Source of the DNA: Ruminococcaceae bacterium UBA1730
GTDB taxonomy: Bacteria > Bacillota > Clostridia > Oscillospirales > Acutalibacteraceae
Length of the DNA stretch: 8,424 bases
Assembly (NCBI GenBank): GCA_002315935.1
Contig: DCII01000069.1
Location: 36,540-44,963, forward strand
Direction: 5' to 3'
The notes below the pieces were generated by a model. The model ran no database searches and was not told the DNA's origin. It saw nothing but the letters and a program-made list of their open reading frames with translations. Shown here piece by piece: positions 7,578-8,424 of this stretch; position 1 is the stretch's first letter, and each line of letters opens with the position of its first letter. The translations under genes and the position numbers were made by a program.

Positions 7578-7606
7578 ATTATAACATAAGACATATGGAA
7601 ATACAA
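7578..7606 (-). promoter_or_regulatory. Sigma-A-type promoter of the lon-folD operon
   Basis: On the minus strand a perfect -10 box TATAAT (7578-7583) is preceded, after a 17-nt spacer, by TTGTAT (7601-7606), a 3-of-6 match to the -35 consensus in an AT-rich context. Transcription would start near 7571, leaving a leader of about 20 nt before the lon ATG. It is the only convincing promoter found for the six-gene operon. Confidence 0.7.
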
Positions 7607-7752
7607 ATATTTTTTATGACTTATTTATTACGGTTTTATTACGATGGATAAAAAATGACATTACGCTGATATAATCGTTTGGAGGCAGTGCTTTCTTAAG
7701 TTATTCATTATTCGTCAATTATTAACGCATTCACCTGATTAAATATTACGGA
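7607..7752. other. AT-rich intergenic stretch without a recognised gene
   Basis: No credible coding frame is visible on either strand. A plus-strand TATAAT (7670-7675) is followed by GGAGG (7681-7685), but the only start behind it, the GTG at 7688, opens a three-codon frame and there is no fitting -35 box. The stretch around 7700-7730 is rich in short TTATT and ATTATT motifs, with no clear repeat unit. I see nothing else here. Confidence 0.5.
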
Positions 7753-7784
7753 TTTCCACATCGGTTTGCGAACCGGTGTGGAAA
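7753..7784. repeat. Strong 14-bp hairpin with tetraloop, role unknown
   Basis: TTTCCACATCGGTT and AACCGGTGTGGAAA form a 14-bp stem around the loop TGCG. One pair is T opposite G, a wobble in a plus-strand transcript but a C-A mismatch in a minus-strand one, so the structure is better on the plus strand. No U-run follows directly on either side; the plus strand has TTTTTT only about 15 nt further on. It could be a terminator remnant, a structured small-RNA element or part of an intergenic repeat. Confidence 0.6.
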
Positions 7785-7852
7785 GACAAACTTATCCATG
7801 TTTTTTAGTCTCAATTTTCTGTGAAGAGGAATAAAACGGCATAAATAATTTT

Positions 7853-7881
7853 AAGCTCCGTGCCGAGTTGACACGGAGCTT
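7853..7881 (-). terminator. Hairpin downstream of the small peptide gene, probable terminator
   Basis: AAGCTCCGTG (7853-7862) and CACGGAGCTT (7872-7881) form a perfect 10-bp GC-rich stem with a 9-nt loop, 14 nt past the stop codon of the 68-aa gene. On the minus strand the stem is followed by AAAATTATTT, a weak U-tract, so termination may be incomplete. It separates the small gene from the lon operon. Confidence 0.6.
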
Positions 7882-7895
7882 TGGACGAGGAAGGA

Positions 7896-8102
7896 TTATT
7901 TTGAAATTTGATTTTGTTCAGTACTATACTCGCGCCCAGTAGACTCAAGCCATTCATTGAAATCAGAATATCCACTGATCTCAAACTCACTATATGCTAG
8001 ACCATAATTTTCCGCTTTGGTAATGTCCGTGCAACCGCTTGTTGCGATAACAGCATTATCGAACTTGACAACCTCGATTTCTGCATTTGCAAATTTCTTC
8101 AT
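7896..8102 (-). CDS. 68-aa peptide of unknown function, short clostridial leader-like N-terminus
   Basis: I do not recognise a characterised family. The gene is supported by a good ribosome-binding site (AAAGGAG, 10 nt before the ATG), a clean stop followed by a hairpin, and an isolated frame on the same strand as its neighbours. The start MKKFANAEIEVVKFDNAVIATSG resembles, from memory, the opening of many short uncharacterised peptides of gut Clostridia that begin MKKYxxPEIEVVxF and end their first part in a TSG- or ASG-like motif. The remainder is acidic and aromatic (Tyr, Phe, Glu, Asp) with a single Cys near residue 24 and no membrane segment. A precursor-peptide role is possible, but no modifying enzyme or transporter is in view. 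Only 23 nt separate its start from the MITE-like element, so its promoter must lie within or beyond that element. Confidence 0.6.
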   Translation of the reverse strand: MKKFANAEIEVVKFDNAVIATSGCTDITKAENYGLAYSEFEISGYSDFNEWLESTGREYSTEQNQISK

Positions 8103-8125
8103 TGTGTTTTTTCTCCTTTCCTTAT

Positions 8126-8285
8126 GGAACCGTTGAATAAATGGGTCATCGCATCTTTTCGGTTTGTTTGGGCATGAAATGCGTTACAAAGCCTTGAGAT
8201 ACATAAAATATATCTGCGGTTTTGTGCCTTTTTCACGACCAAAGCATACTCGAAAATCTCGCTTGCCGATTTAATCAGCGTTTCC
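8126..8285 (-). mobile_element. MITE-like element, copy B, 160 bp with terminal inverted repeats
   Basis: The ends GGAACCGTTGAATAAATG (8126-8143) and GATTTAATCAGCGTTTCC (8268-8285) are imperfect inverted repeats, 13 of 18 positions agreeing by hand. The interior has no usable open frame. The left 100 bases recur inverted at bases 1-80. No clear target-site duplication is seen at the edges (CTTAT before, TTTAAT after). No transposase is present in the window, so it would be mobilised in trans if it is mobile. It lies just upstream of the ribosome-binding site of the 68-aa gene. Confidence 0.65.
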
Positions 8286-8302
8286 TTTAATATTTATTTC
8301 TT

Positions 8303-8319
8303 CATCTGAAATTCAGATG
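8303..8319. repeat. 17-nt palindrome CATCTGAAATTCAGATG
   Basis: Two 8-nt arms are perfectly complementary around a single central A. As RNA it would fold as a 6-bp stem with a 5-nt loop; as DNA it would suit a dimeric regulator. It lies 18 bases beyond the end of the MITE-like element. No gene in view depends on it clearly. Confidence 0.5.
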
Positions 8320-8340
8320 TTAAAATACAATGTGAAATCC

Positions 8341-8360
8341 TCGTCATTGCGAGCGAAGCG
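8341..8360. repeat. Copy of the dispersed CGTCATTGCGAGCGAAG-type repeat
   Basis: The stretch CGTCATTGCGAGCGAAGCG matches the core of a short intergenic repeat I recognise from many unrelated bacterial genomes, usually in palindromic copies. Only one arm is visible here, followed by TTTTTT. The rest of 8361-8424 contains a small stem (ATTCG and CGAAT, 8377-8392 region) and no gene. Confidence 0.5.
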
Positions 8361-8424
8361 TTTTTTAGAAACTACCATTCGTAGGAGCGAATAGTATTAG
8401 CCCGAAAACAGCTTTTGCGGAGCA

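Noticed and set aside
7550..7606. Longer lon start adding 19 residues
   Set aside because: The segment contains the -10 box and the strong ribosome-binding site, so it is promoter and leader, not coding.
7469..7651. Plus-strand frames antisense to lon and its promoter
   Set aside because: They have no ribosome-binding sites and no recognisable protein features; they mirror the conserved lon reading frame.
7670..7690. Plus-strand TATAAT followed by GGAGG and GTG, looking like a divergent gene start
   Set aside because: The frame stops after three codons and no reasonable -35 box stands at 16-18 nt.
8402..8413. CCGAAAACAGCT, nearly the reverse complement of bases 83-94, as an extension of the inverted repeats
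   Set aside because: Only 11 of 12 bases match and the spacing to the element differs at the two ends; too short to support without sequence beyond the window.

Overview
The window reads as a chromosomal segment of a mid-GC member of the Clostridia. A gut Ruminococcaceae/Oscillospirales-type organism is my guess, based on gene content, Shine-Dalgarno-rich starts and the lon-engB and M16 pair-lgt gene orders. No rRNA, tRNA, CRISPR array or transposase gene is visible. All convincing genes lie on the minus strand, so transcription runs from high to low coordinates.

Core operon (about 7606 down to 125): a sigma-A-like promoter (7578-7606) with a strong ribosome-binding site drives lon (ATP-dependent protease). 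It is followed by engB (ribosome-assembly GTPase), two M16 zinc-peptidase-fold proteins resembling Bacillus YmfF and YmfH, lgt (prolipoprotein diacylglyceryl transferase) and folD (one-carbon folate enzyme). Junctions are tight: 11-nt overlap lon/engB, 28-nt gap engB/ymfF-like, 4-nt ATGA overlap ymfF/ymfH-like, 16-nt gap ymfH-like/lgt and 17-nt overlap lgt/folD. I see no internal terminator or promoter, so one housekeeping transcript is likely, mixing protein quality control, ribosome biogenesis, envelope lipoprotein maturation and C1 metabolism. The M16 pair looks like a split-active-site heterodimer: one subunit has the HxxEH zinc site and lacks the Arg/Tyr pair, and the other has the reverse.

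Upstream region (7607-8424): an AT-rich intergenic stretch holds two strong hairpins (7753-7784 and 7853-7881) and one small gene (7896-8102, 68 aa). That gene's N-terminus resembles a widespread class of short clostridial peptides of unknown role. Directly upstream of its ribosome-binding site is a 160-bp non-coding element with imperfect terminal inverted repeats (8126-8285), i.e. MITE-like. The first 80 bases of the window are a second, partial copy of this element in the opposite orientation, so the core operon and the small gene lie between two inverted copies. Past the element are a 17-nt palindrome and a copy of the dispersed CGTCATTGCGAGCGAAG-type repeat.

The coding part is ordinary housekeeping. 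The less explained material is the repeat element pair, the small peptide gene placed against one copy, and the complementary M16 pair. I see no defence system, prophage or biosynthetic cluster.
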